Shown here in pieces: positions 34,534-46,084 of a stretch of 64,000 bases of DNA (the first letter of the stretch is position 1; each line of letters begins with the position of its first letter). A program made the translations under genes and the position numbers. The notes under the pieces are model-generated. The model had not been told where the DNA came from, ran no database searches, and was given only the letters and a program-made list of their open reading frames with translations. Location: NCBI RefSeq assembly GCF_000471905.2, contig NW_006498233.1:159728-223727 (forward strand). The letters are read 5' to 3'. This stretch comes from Amborella trichopoda (Eukaryota; Streptophyta; Magnoliopsida; Amborellales; Amborellaceae).

Positions 34534-34544
34534 TGGTATCAGAG
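34534..34544 (+). promoter_or_regulatory. Primer-binding site of element D (tRNA-Met)
   Basis: TGGTATCAGAG four bases after the LTR end, the standard initiator tRNA-Met complement used by many plant Ty3/gypsy elements. Confidence 0.92.
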
Positions 34545-34651
34545 TAATAAGTTTACAATTCGTAGGAAATTTAACAAGAATGTACTTATAATCACATTTA
34601 TTGTATGTATAGACCGGGACAAAATCAAGATCCAGAATAGTAGAAGCTAAT

Positions 34652-35620
34652 ATGGAAGGAATTTACAAAGCCTTGGAAAATATGGTTGCTCTAATGCAAC
34701 ATCAGATAGAAAACAACAATCCACCCAGGCAGTCAGTTACGGGAAATGGTGAGAGTAATATCGAACAATTTAAGAAATTGAACCCACCGTCTTTTAAGGG
34801 TGTTGTAAACCCACTGGAAGCTGAGGGATGGATTATGTAATTGGAGAAAATATTCGAGATAATGGAATGTACTGATGAAAGGAAGGTGGCCTTGACAGTT
34901 TTTATGTTAGAAGGAGAAGCACAACATTGGTGGCAAATGGCAAAAGGAGTATTGGTCAAAGAAAATAAACCCTTGACTTGAGAGGTATTTCTAGAGGCAT
35001 TTAATGAAAAGTATTTTCCAGATTTTATTGGAGACAAAAAAGAAATGGAATTTCTGGAATTAATCCAAGGAAATCAGACAATGGTACAGTATGAGGCCAA
35101 GTTTACTGAATTGGCCAGGTTTGCACCACATATGATTAACAATGAGGTAGGAAATGTGAAAAAATTTGAAAGGGGTCTCAGACCAGCTATTAGAAGCAGA
35201 ATATCAGTCTTAAAATTGAGAACTTATGTTGAAATAGTGGATCGAGCCCAAATTGTCGAAAAAGATTTCGAAGATTACCAAAAGATGAAAAATCAGAAAA
35301 GTCAGGTTAGACCCACACCATCTAATCGACAACAGTTTGAAAGGGCAAACAAGAAGCCAATGCCCTTGCCACTTCAAAGCCCAATAGAACCATGTAAAAA
35401 ATGTGCGAAAAACCATGGATCGAGCCCTTATTATTGGAATATTTGAGCCTATTTTAAATGTAGAAAATTGGGGCACCAGATTAGACAGTGTCTTAGCTTA
35501 CAGATACAACAGCTTCCAAAGCAGGGAGAGATAGCTCAAAAGCCTCAGATGAAGGGAAGAATATTTGCGATCACCCAGCAAGACACTCAGGCCTCAAAAT
35601 TATGATCCAAGGTATTCTTA
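34652..35620 (+). mobile_element. gag of element D
   Basis: It shows FKKLNPPSFKGVVNPLEAE, FMLEGEAQHWWQMAKG, AFNEKYFPDFIGDKKEMEF, ELARFAPHMINNE and KKFERGLRPAIRSRI, then a zinc knuckle of type CFKCRKLGHQIRQC near 35450-35500. It encodes the particle protein; the layout matches the gag of element B (18020-19012). Broken. Confidence 0.9.
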
Positions 35621-38600
35621 TTATCTTCCAAAAGTAGCTCATGTTTTGATTGATCTTGGATCTACTCATTCATTTGTGTCGCCACACTTCGCATGCCACT
35701 TAAAGGTAGAACCAGAATAATTAGAATACATTCTAGAGGTAGCCACGCCGATGGAAAATTCAAGTGACACCAATATAGTGTACAAATCATGTGTAATAAA
35801 GATAAAAGAAAAGGAATTGTTGGTTGATTTAATACTTCTAAAAATTCAAGATTTTGATGTAATCTTAGGCATGGATTGACTTTCTGCATACCATGCAAGT
35901 ATTGAATTTTACAAGAAAATGGTTACCTTTAGTATTTCGGATCAACCAGTATTTTACTTCAATGGTATCAAAGAAGACTCCCCATCATATTTAATCTCCT
36001 GTATTCGAGCTAATCTCCTCCATCGAAAAGGGTGTCAAGTCTTTCTTGCATATATCAAAGAAGATAGGAAGGAAGAGATAAATTTGGATACCACTTCGGT
36101 TATCCGAGAATTTCTCGACATTTTCTCTGAAGAATTGCCAAGATTACCGCGTGACAGGGAAATTGAATTTTCTATTGAATTATTGCAAGGGGTAGCTCCA
36201 ATTTCTAAGACACCTTACAGAATGGCACCTACAGAACTTAAGGAACTTAAACAACAATTGGAAGAATTATTAGATAAAGGTTTTATCAGGCCCAGTGTGT
36301 CAACTTGGGGTGCTCCGATATTGTTTGTTAAAAAGAAAGATGGGAGCATGAGATTGTGTATCGATTATAGACAATTGAACTAAGTGACAGTGAAAAATAA
36401 GTATCCATTACCTAGAATTGATGATTTATTTGATCAATTACAAAGATCACAAGTGTTTTTAAAAATTGATCTTAGATCTGGATACTATCAGCTTATGATT
36501 AAAAGTGAAGATGTTCCCAAGACAGCTTTCAGAACAAGATATGACCATTATGAATTTTAGTCATGCCTATTGGATTAACCAATGCACCAGCTGCATTTAT
36601 GGATTTGATGAATCGGATCTTTAAGCCCTTTTTGGATAAATTTATATTGGTATTTATCGATGATATTTTAATTTATTCCAAGAATCAGAAGGAACATGAG
36701 CAACATATAAGAATGGTATTGTAAATATAAAGAGAAAAAAAATTGCATGTCAAACTTAATAAATATGAATTTTGGCTTGAACAAGTGACATTTTTAGGAC
36801 ATGTCATATCAAAGGAAGGTCTATCAGTTAATCCTTCAAAAGTTGAAGCCGTTGTTAAATTGGAAACAACCAAGTAATGTGATTGAAGTTCAAACCTATT
36901 TGGGATTGGCAGGATATTACAGAAAATTTGTGGAAGGATTTTCTAGAATCGCAACCCCATTGACTCGATTGACACAGAAAAATGTCAAATTCGAGTGGAC
37001 AGGTGAATGTGAAGAGAGTTTTCAGGAACTAAAAGTTCGATTAACTTTAGCACCTATTTTAACTATTCCTGAGGGGAGTGGGGGATTTTTGATTTATAGT
37101 GATGCTTCACATAAAGGCTTGGGCTGTGTATTAATGCAATATGGGAAAGTAGTGGCATATGCATCCAGACAGTTGAAAGAATATGAGAAAAAATATCTAA
37201 TTCATGACTTGGAGCTGGCTGCAATAGTATTCGCGTTGAAAATGTGGAGGCATTATCTATATGATGAGCAATTCGAAATATACACGGATCATAAGAGCTT
37301 CAAATACCTCTTCTCTCAGAAGGATTTAAAAATGTGGCAGATAAGATGGATGGATTTCTTAAAAGATTATGATTGTACAATCCATTATTATTCAAGAAAA
37401 GCTAACGTTGTGGCCGACGCTCTAAGTAGAAAATCTACAGGAGTCTTAGCTCATCTAATGATCCAAGAAATGAGATTGTTATAGGAAATAGTGGATTGAC
37501 ATCCGACTCAATTTATTAATGGTGTGGTAAGTATGATTGCCAACATTAAGGCAAAACCCTAATTAATCCAACAGATTCAATCGGCACAAAAGAAAGACCC
37601 TTAGCTTATAACAATTGTAGAAGAGGTGAAGCTGGAAAACAGAGACGAATTCTCTATATGTAGTAAGGATTAGCTAAGATTCAAAGGTCGGGTTTGTGAC
37701 CTGAATGATGAGAGTGTGAAGAAAGCTATCTTAGAAGAAGCACATCACTCTCGTTATACGATACATCTCGGAAGTATTAAAATGTAACAGGACCTGAACA
37801 AAACCTTTTAGTGGAATAATATTAAAAAAGAGGTAGCACTATTTATGTCTAAGTGCTTAACATGTCAGCAAGTAAAAGCTGAGCATTAAAGGCCCGCTGG
37901 GTTGTTGCAGCCTTTACCCGTGCAAGAGTGAAAGTGGGAGCATATCTCTATGGATTTTGTCTCTGGCTTGCCTAGAACAAATTCAGGACATGATAGCATT
38001 TGGATCATTGTGGACCGACTGACTAAAGCTGTCCACTTTCTGCCGATTCGCACGACGTACACTTTGGATCGACTGGCCCAGTTGTACATTAAGGAAATAG
38101 TGCGGTTGCATGGAGTTCCGGTCAGTATTGTATCGAATAGGGATACTCGATTTACTTCTAAATTTTGGGCTAGGCTATAGTCAGCCATGGGGACGAGACT
38201 CACCTTTATCACTGCCTTTCACCCCCAAACTGATGGACAATCGGAGAGGACCATCCAAACCCTGAAAGATATGCTGAGGGCCTATGTCATTGACTTTACT
38301 GGAAATGGGATGACCATTTACCCCTGATTGAGTTTGCTTATAATAATAGCTTCCAAGCCAGTATTCAGATGGCACCATATGAAGCCCTGTATGGAAGGAA
38401 ATGTAGGTCACCCATCTATTGAAACGAGGTTGGTGAAAAAAAGCTTTTGGGGCCAGAAATTGTCCAGGTAACCACAGATAAGATAGCATTAATTCGAGAA
38501 AGGCTCAAGACAGCTCAGAGTCGGTAAAAGAGTTATGCCGATAACCGAAGGAGAGATCTTGAATTTCAGGAAGGTGATCGAGTTTTTCTAAAATTCTCAC

Positions 38601-38960
38601 CAATAAAAGGTATTATGAGATTCGGCTAGAAAGGAAAGCTGAGCTCATGTTACATCTGACCATTTGAAATCCTCTAAAGAATTGGAGGTGTCGCATATAG
38701 ACTTGCCTTACCACCTGAATTGGCAAACATCCATAATGTCTTTCACGTATCATCACTACGAAAATATCAGCCCGACACATCCCATATCTTGAAATATGAA
38801 CCTTTACCGATCAAGATGGACCTATCCTTCAATGAGCAGCCAATTTTGATACTGGATAGAAGGGTACAAGTATTGTGCAACAAGGATTCCTTTGGTCCGT
38901 ATATTATGGCAGTACCATGCAAGAGAGGAGTCGACTTGGGAACGAGAAGATGATATAGAG
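35620..38960 (+). mobile_element. pol of element D: protease, RT, RNase H, integrase, chromodomain-like end
   Basis: A protease-like motif HVLIDLGSTHSFVSP lies at about 35640-35690. RT runs from about 36100 to 36720, with [20 protein letters not shown] and the catalytic [11 protein letters not shown] near 36655. RNase H runs from 36880 to 37460, with [30 protein letters not shown] and [12 protein letters not shown]. Integrase runs from about 37700 to 38600, with a zinc-domain end (CLTCQQVKAEH), MDFVSGLPRTNSGHDSIW and VSIVSNRDTRFTSKFW. The C-terminal part (38640-38960) has HNVFHVSSLRKYQPD and QPILILDRRVQVLCNK, which precede the chromodomain in Tekay/Del elements. Broken in many places. Confidence 0.92.
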
Positions 38961-39020
38961 AAAAATATCCCTATCCTTTTCAGTAATCAGGGACACAAAT
39001 TTAGAGGACTAAATTTCTTT

Positions 39021-39033
39021 AAGGGGAGAAGAA
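39021..39033 (+). promoter_or_regulatory. Polypurine tract of element D
   Basis: AAGGGGAGAAGAA directly before the 3' LTR start; the usual plus-strand primer of Ty3/gypsy elements. Confidence 0.88.
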
Positions 39034-40769
39034 TGTAACAATCCTAAACTTTCAAAAAAAATAAAAATAAAAATAAATAAATAAATATATATATATAATA
39101 AATATAAATAAATAAATAATTCTTTATAGTGTGATGGTCCGTATAAGTATTATGGTCCTTAGGGACCATCACCACTTTGTTAACTTTTTTTTTTTTCATT
39201 ACCACGTCCTTTAGTGGACGTGGGCTTTAAACGTTTCACGTGTAATATAATTGTTACACCTCATGTATGAGGTGTAACTTAATAAAATAATATAATAAGG
39301 TATCTTAAGTATTTAAATAGGACAGGCGAGGCCTCCCACCCTAGAAAATTTTTGAGATCTTTCTCTCTCTAGTTGAAATGCAGTGAGCTCTTTCTCTCTT
39401 TAACCGAATTTTTATCGGAAGCTTCCTCTCAGATATTTTAGGTAAGTGACTTCATTATCTTGAAAAATAATCCGTTTTTTTTTTTAAATGAAATGAAATA
39501 ATTACTTTTGCTTATTAACATGAATTTTAGGTGCGATAAATTTTACGCGTAAGTGACCTCATTGTCTCGAAAAATAATCTTTTTAATAAAATTGTGATAT
39601 TTTATCAATGTTAGAAATTTTAAATGCTGTAAATTCTTAGAAATAAATTTATTTTTCTTGTCTATTGCTAGAGAATTTTAGATACTGTAAAATTATTAGA
39701 AATAAATGAGATATTTATGCTTTTAGTAAATTTTTGAGATTTAATTCTACTATTTTTGAATATTTAAACGTTGTAAAATTCAAGTGCAAATGACTGCCTT
39801 ATTTTTTGAAAACTGATATTTTTGCACTTGATTATAGCATTGTCTGTGAAATGTTTATTTGTGAATTGACATCCCATAAATTGTGATAATTCCGTATTCT
39901 TGGATTTCTATAAGGGTTTTTCTATGCATACTAGATTGGCAATTATGCTAGAATGTCTTTACGAACTGCTACCTTTCTGAATTTGAGCCCAAATATTTGA
40001 CTGGGTATTTTTGAAATGTTATTAAAAGTGACTGTTATTAATGGTTTCAGTGAAATTCATATTAATAATTTCAGTGATATGTTGAGTACATGATATTGCT
40101 GCTTTCGGATATTTAAAGAGATTTAGAAATACTTTAAGTATGCAAGTTGACTCATCCGGTTCGTCGGTGAGGTATAAGTGGACCTATCCGGTACACGGGT
40201 AAGAATTAAGTGGACTCATCCGGTACGTCGATGAGGTATAAGTGGATCTGCAGGGATTAAGTGGACCTATCTGGGATGCCGATAGGGATTAAGTGGACCC
40301 ATCAGGACGCTGATGGGGTATATAGGTGACCTACTTGGGACGTCAGTAGGGTAATTTGTGAAATCCTTTGAATTATGCACTGCCGTTAAAATGTTATATG
40401 CATTTCAATTATTCGGATTATACTTAATTATGCATTTTTGAAAGTGAAACTATTAATGCATTTTTGTTAATAGATCTCCTTTTTGAAAATATTGATATCT
40501 TTCAACCATGATTATTTTTAGGATCATGATGATCACTTACTAAGTAGCCAAACTCATCAAATTATAGTAAACATTTTTTCAGGATAACTGCGGTTTCTTT
40601 TTGAGTGCTTGTCAGGATCAACTCTGGAAGATATTATAGTTGTGCTTAAACTTTCTTTTGTTATTTTGTAAGAATTGGCCACTGTAAATTTGTCCTATCA
40701 AGAGATGTATATATGTTTTGACTGTCAGATCTCAGTAATATCAGTATTGTAAATTCTTAGGGCGTGACA
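39034..40769 (+). repeat. 3' LTR of element D
   Basis: 1736 bases from TGTAACAATCCTAAAC to AGGGCGTGACA. A TATA-like TATTTAAATAGG lies near 39312-39323, and the 34-bp repeat array is at 40145-40355. It is complete where the 5' LTR has its N gap. Confidence 0.95.
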
Positions 40770-40774
40770 TAACC
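40770..40774 (+). repeat. Target-site duplication of element D, right (TAACC)
   Basis: TAACC directly after the LTR end, equal to 32899-32903. Sequence to the right resumes the gag leader of element C on the minus strand. Confidence 0.92.
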
Positions 40775-42362
40775 ATAACGCTAACCATTTCCTCAGGGCG
40801 GTCAGCCTTAGGTGAAGTCGAAGGCTTTTGTTCTTGGCGAGTCATGCGCGGCAGATTAGTCAGCAAGGGCTCAACCCAACTGTACTCGAGTGTTATATGC
40901 CGATCACATGAGAACTGGTTCTTGATGGTCTTGAGACCGTGGCTGCTGAGTGGTTGGGTCATCTTCTACAACACAAACCATAATGTAGGATTCACAGATT
41001 TCTTCTTCAAGCTTAGACATCTGAAGAGGGTAGAAGGGGTTCTAATGAAGAGGGTCACTGAGAGAGGCTGCCCTGACCATCTTGGTTGTTTCCCTAGTCA
41101 GGATTTGCAGACCCCTATCGCGTTTATCTTTGAGGATTTGATGTACCTCGTGTCAGAACTGCGATCAGGATTGGGGCTAGTCGGCCCTTCCTGCACAAGA
41201 GAGAGCCATCTCCATTAGGTGAAGCAATGAGTGTGGACTAGGTACTGGGGCCGGGGAGGATGAAGGACTTGATCTCCCATCAAGTCTTTGCCCCGAGCGC
41301 TCTTATGAGCTCCAGAGACATGACCTAGCTGATGGGGTTGGCTTTGGATGGTATTCTTGGGGAAGGTATTCGAGTACTCGGGCTGGAGGTACTTGCTTGA
41401 AAGAGGAGGGATAGGCAGGGGAATGATTGACTAATGAGGGTGCCTGAGTCGGGAGCGAGAGGCAGTCTGTGAGGGCGATATGTGTGCGCCCCTTGAAGAA
41501 GGATCACAGGTGACCTTTGGGTCAGCCTGGGCTCGAACAAGTGGTCTGGCCTCAGGAGGTCGTGAACCACGAGTAGGTGTCTGTAAGAAAACAGGTGGAA
41601 GCTTGCCCCTTACAGGGTGCATTAGTGTGTGCTGAGTAGGAGGACGAGGGGATCGACTTCCGCACACTTAGGTTGACGCAGCGACGGCGTTGCCCTGAGT
41701 GGTGGGATACACATGCATAACATGTACAGGGCCTTAGGAGGCCTGATCCTAGATACTGACTCGAGGTAACATAAGGGTTGCCGTGACGTGTGGCTCGAGT
41801 GGATGATCCACGAGCGTTAGAGTGTGTGCGAGAGGTGGAGACCCCAGGGTCTCTGCCTCGATGTGTCGAGGCTCTGAGCATAGAGGCTCATAGTGGTGCA
41901 AGAATGTGGGGGGTAGCCTTGCAGCGACCCACTGAAGGAACAACAACTTCCTTGCCTTTTACAGAAAGGGACTGGGCAGCCTTTTGGCGTACCTCGACGA
42001 TACGACCGGCAAGTGACTTACTAGTGATGGGGTGTATTCTGTGAGTGGCAGCAGACTGCCAATGTAGAGTGCTTTGGTGGGGGTTCCACATGAGTTAAGA
42101 GATGAGGAGATAGGGACCTTTGAGTCCCTTCTCAAGCCTATCCAGGTTAAGACCTAGGAGTTAGACACTGGGTCTTTGCTCAAAAGGAAGGTTGGGAACG
42201 AAGTTCGAAGAACTTGTTCCTGAGGGACACTCGCGAATGCGGGGATGAGGAAATCCCCAGTCCGGATAAATGGATTAAGAAACCCAGAAGCCATGTGTGT
42301 GCAAAAAAACAAAAAACAAAGGAGAGAGTAGCCAAACAAGGACGATCCGACGAAGGGGTAGT
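40775..42362 (-). mobile_element. Element C, 5' part: leader and extra reading region upstream of gag
   Basis: Minus-sense. Near the primer site it shows MASGFLNPFIRTGDFLIPAF (about 42240-42300). A long Pro/Ser/Thr/Arg-rich stretch follows (about 42100-41250), then DRHITLEYSWVEPLLTNLP and EEMVSVMVMS (40775-40930), which lead into gag across the D insertion. E has the same arrangement at 47338-48840, while A goes almost directly from the NPFIR-like start to gag. Ogre-type Tat elements are known to carry an extra ORF before gag; whether this is the same or a gag extension cannot be told. Broken. Confidence 0.78.
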
Positions 42363-42381
42363 GTGTCCCCAGTAAAGTCAC
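42363..42381 (-). promoter_or_regulatory. Primer-binding site of element C (tRNA-Arg type)
   Basis: The minus strand reads TGGTGACTTTACTGGGGAC, three bases inside the LTR end at 42385; it differs slightly from the site of A at 12645-12663. Confidence 0.72.
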
Positions 42382-43079
42382 CAAGCTGGTTAGGTCCCTC
42401 GATCTTGCCCTTCAAGTCAAGATGACCTGTGGCACGTGTCTCAAGTTTTAGGGGAACGGGGGACTTGAGATCGCTCTCTAAGGAACCTGATTAGGAAACA
42501 AGGGCTGGTATACCAACCGATGAGAGAGGAATTTTAATGTGAGGTGGGACACACCTCACTTGGGTCCGTGACTCACTCGGGCTAACTCAAGTGGGCGCCC
42601 TCTTAAATCACGATGGAAAACCCCCAGTCCTACAACTAAGTTGGAATTGCCTCCCTTGGCCTGTACTCTCCTGTTTCTGTAATCACACGCACATGGTTAA
42701 TTTATAAGACAAGTGGGCTAAGGGACCCCACATAGGAATGCACATTCAAAATAAGAAAAAAGGGGTAAGAGGATAGATGAAAGGAGAAGAAAGAGATAGA
42801 ATAGAAGAATGGGGTAAAGAGGAATTTGACCAAGTGGCCAGACTAACACAATAGCTAGACTAGCAAGTGATTGACTCGGCGTGATAGGAAGATGGGCACG
42901 GTAACTCAGATCGGCACAACGACAATACTACTAGATGACAGAACGATCACCAACCAGCCTGGCACGATGGCTAGCCTATCGTGGCAGCAAGATGAGCACG
43001 GTAACTTAGACCGGTACAACGACAATACTGCTAGACGGTGAAACTACCATGACAGTGCTAGACTTAGCCGCCTTTGGTC

Positions 43080-43270
43080 AAATGAGAGGGAAAAAGATAA
43101 GGAAGAAAGAGGGAGAAGAAGAAAAAGAAGAAGGGCATAGAAGAGCGGAGAAGAGGGAAGAAGGAGAGAGAAGAGAAGAAGCAGAGAAGAGTAGTGAGAA
43201 AGAAGAGAAAGGAGGGAGAAAAAAGAAAGAAGGAAGAGAAGTAAGAGAGAGAAAGAGAGAGAAAGAGAGA
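43080..43270. repeat. AG-rich simple-sequence tract
   Basis: GAAGAAGAAAAAGAAGAAGG-type purine repeats, homologous to 4560-4760 in the other L1 LTR. Confidence 0.85.
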
Positions 43271-43274
43271 GAAG

Positions 43275-43905
43275 AGAAACATGGACGACGATGGGGTTCT
43301 GCCGTTTATGATAGGAGAGAGAAAAGGAGAGAAGCATGGACGATGATGAGGCTTCGCCGTCCTTGACAGAGGAGAGGGAAAACATGGACAACAATGAGCT
43401 TCCGCCGTCTATGATAGAGGAAAGAGAAAGCACGGGCAGTTATGAGCTTTCGCCGTCCATGATAGAGGAGAGAGAGAACAGAAGAAAACATGGATGGCGA
43501 TGAGCTTCTGCCACCCATGACATTGGAGAGAGAAAATATGAACGACGATGAGCTTTTATCGTTCATGATAGAGGAGAGAGAAAACATGGATGGCGATGTG
43601 CTTCTGCCATCCATGAAGAGGAGAGAGAGAATAGAAGAAAACATAGACGACGATGAGCTTCTGCTGTTCATGATATAGGAGAGAGAAAATATTAACGGTG
43701 ATGAGCTTCTACTGTCCATGACAGAGGAGAGAGAAAATATACACATCGATGAGCTTTCATTGTCCATGACAGAGGAGAGAGAAAGCATGCACGACGATGA
43801 GCTTTCCCCGTCCATGACATAAGAGACGAGACAAGAGAGAAGATAGGATGACGATAGGGCTCTGCCGTCCATGACATAGAAGGAAAGACATGGGAACTTG
43901 GACAG
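43275..43905. repeat. Tandem hairpin-forming repeats in the L1 LTR of C
   Basis: About eleven units of the CATGGACGGC / GCCGTCCATG type. The unit at 43585-43615 forms a perfect ten-pair stem (arms CATGGATGGC and GCCATCCATG, 11-base loop) although both arms differ from the consensus at one matching position, a compensating change. Confidence 0.85.
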
Positions 43906-43909
43906 AGGC

Positions 43910-44408
43910 TCATGAATGGAGAAGAGAGAGAGAAGAGAACAGTAAGATAGAAGGAAGAGCGAGATTAAGAAAGTAGGGAAAGAGAAAGGAAAGATAGAAG
44001 GGAGAGAAGGAAAGTGAATAAAGAAGATCGGGAAAGGGAGAGGAAAGAGAAAGAGATATATGAGAGAAGAGAGAAAGAGAGAGAAAAGAGGAGATATAAA
44101 GTGAGAGAAGAGAGGAGGAGAGCGAAAGAGGGAGAAGAGAGAAGGAGAGAGAAAGAAATAAAAGAGAGGAGAGAAAGAGAGAAGAGAGGAGGAGGGAGAA
44201 TAGAGAAGAGAGGAGGAGAGAAAAGAGGGAGAAGAGAGGAGGAGAGAAAAGAGGGAGAAGAGAGGAGAGAGAAAGAGAGAAGAGAGGAGAGAGAGAAAGA
44301 GGGAGAAGAGAGAAGGAGAGAGAAAGAGAGAGAAGATAAGAAGAGAGAGAAGATAAGAAGAGAGAGAAAGAGAGAGAATATAAGGGGAGAGAGAAAGAGA
44401 GAGAAGAT
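43910..44408. repeat. AG-rich simple-sequence tract
   Basis: GAGAGAAGAGAGGAGGAGAGA-type repeats, homologous to 5500-5930. Long frames on either strand here are low complexity. Confidence 0.9.
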
Positions 44409-45067
44409 TGTTGGAAGATATTTTCATCATCATGGGGTCCCCGCTCAATAAAAGCTTAGCAAACAGTAGATATTTTGACAGTCTTAAAATAGCCCTAGAA
44501 CTAGTCAAAATCTTCAGAAGGACTTTCAAAAGTCTCCTGCCAAGTTTCATCGCATTCCGATATGACTAAGGTAGTGCAGACTGAGAAACAGTTTTGGCAT
44601 AATCATCCTCTAGCACCCTAAAATGGACCCCTGTAACTAAAGCTACATTTTTGGTATCTCAATTTGCTATAGGACCACCTCCATTGGATCCGGTACAATT
44701 GATAACCCCCCAGGGTCAAATTTCAGCTTAAATGGACACTCCAAGAAAAGTTATAGGCAAAAGTGAGAATAAGGAGGAGCCACACGCTATTCTCATGCGA
44801 CCACCATGCAACTTCACACCATTAAAGGGACAATCATGAACAGTGATTTTTTATGTTCATATCTCACTCATCCCAAGTCGGATAGTGCTCAAATTTGGTG
44901 AGAATGTTCGTCTCGTCAAGACGAGCGTTTCGATATGTGGCACCCCCCGCGATGTCGCCCGAGCGCGAAGAAAAGCTAGAGAGAAGTTGCTGATCCATGA
45001 AAAAGGTCTAGAAAATTCAGTAGCGTCGTGCCTCGCTTGAGTGGCCAAATCACACCGCTCGCGAATC

Positions 45068-45111
45068 CGATGGAATTAGTTTATCCGATCGACTTGAAAC
45101 TAATTCCATCG
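45068..45111 (+). repeat. Perfect 15-bp inverted repeat in the E LTR
   Basis: Arms CGATGGAATTAGTTT (45068-45082) and AAACTAATTCCATCG (45097-45111) with a 14-base loop. The homologous places in the other LTRs (14360-14400, 6660-6690) have one arm only, so the palindrome arose in this copy. Confidence 0.85.
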
Positions 45112-45707
45112 CATGTGTAAGGTCTCAGGCTATCTCCGAACCGACCCTGTACATGATGAACGATCGGATTCTGCATACGAACTCGATGAACTGGCTACAA
45201 ATTTCATCTCCAGAATTCCAGATTCTGGCCAAAATTCTAAAGTTGCAAAATTTTCGTCTGGGTACGGAATCGAGCTACGTTTATTGCCCCACGTCCGTGA
45301 CGGAATGCTCAGTGTGATCTAGCAAAGAAATCACAGAAAAACATCAAGGAACGAGCACACTATCGATCAAAATTTTCAAGATTCATTCAAATTTTAAGTC
45401 ACATGATCGTGCCCTAAAAACATGGTCCATGGCTCGAAGTTGGTATAAAATCGATCGCCATGCCGAGCCCTATTAAAAAACAATCATCTTTAGATCAACT
45501 AGACATCAGAACAACCCTGGATCATTCATGAAAAATCATGCACTTTCTAGGGCAACACAGGGACTGTTCTGGCATTCCACAAATTATTAGGAAGGAGCAA
45601 ATATGTTATTTTGCACGCTATTTTCTAAGTTCTTTTAATTCAATTAAATCTTAATTTTTAATAATTAGGTTTAATTTTGATCATCCACCCATGTTTCAGC
45701 ACACTTC

Positions 45708-45715
45708 TATATATA
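45708..45715 (+). promoter_or_regulatory. TATA-like site of the E LTR
   Basis: TATATATA in CACTTCTATATATACCTCG, about 70 bases before an AATAAA; this places R between the two and agrees with the L1 site at 6051-6060. Confidence 0.55.
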
Positions 45716-46084
45716 CCTCGTACCATCATTATACGTACAAAGGCTTGAACCCTTCACAAAAGAGAGAGTTTTTACTTAATAAAGTTTCTCTTTCTTCTCA
45801 TTACTGAGTCACGTTTGGAGAGAGAGTAAGGAGAGAGAAAATTTTGGACCGACACCCCTAAGCTCAAGGTAAATTTTCTCTCTCATCTCTTCTCTCTTCT
45901 TCTTCTTCTTCGTCCGAGCCTCCCTCAGAGGCCATGTACGACAGTGGCAGTGTCGTGCATGCCTCTTTCTTTCCTTTTTCTCTTTCCTGTAATTCCATAG
46001 GTTGCCCAACATGATGGCAGTGCCATGAACGAGCTCCTTTTCCTCTTTTGTTTGCACATCTCCTTCTCTCACAGGTGTGTCCTC

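Larger units (their letters stand above)
32904..40769 (+). mobile_element. Element D: Ty3/gypsy chromovirus, Tekay/Del-like, nested in C
   Basis: A bounded element of 7866 bases: LTR (32904-34529), tRNA-Met primer site, gag, protease-like motif, RT, RNase H, integrase, chromodomain-like C-terminus, polypurine tract and LTR (39034-40769), flanked by TAACC. Domain order (RT, RNase H, then integrase) makes it Ty3/gypsy; the C-terminal phrase HNVFHVSSLRKYQPDTSH and the repeat-bearing LTR point to the Tekay/Del chromoviruses. The reading region is broken in many places. The two LTRs look alike at roughly the mid-90s percent by eye, so it is younger than C and probably than B. Confidence 0.95.
42385..44408 (-). 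mobile_element. 5' LTR of element C, subfamily L1 (partial)
   Basis: Minus-sense: the U5 end CCTAACCA is at 42385. To the right lie stretches nearly identical to 3831-4760, a hairpin array (43275-43905) and an AG-rich tract (43910-44408). The part equivalent to U3 in 6070-7373 is not present to the right, where the plus-sense LTR of E starts at 44409. E appears to have landed in or against this LTR. Confidence 0.82.

Noticed and set aside
43306-44550. 414-residue minus-strand open frame
   Set aside because: It is the longest frame in the window but consists of Ser/Leu/Phe runs from the AG tract and hairpin repeats of the C LTR, and it crosses the C/E LTR boundary.
45068-45111. MITE or hairpin transposon
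   Set aside because: Only 44 bases, no target duplication, and one arm is ancestral LTR sequence.
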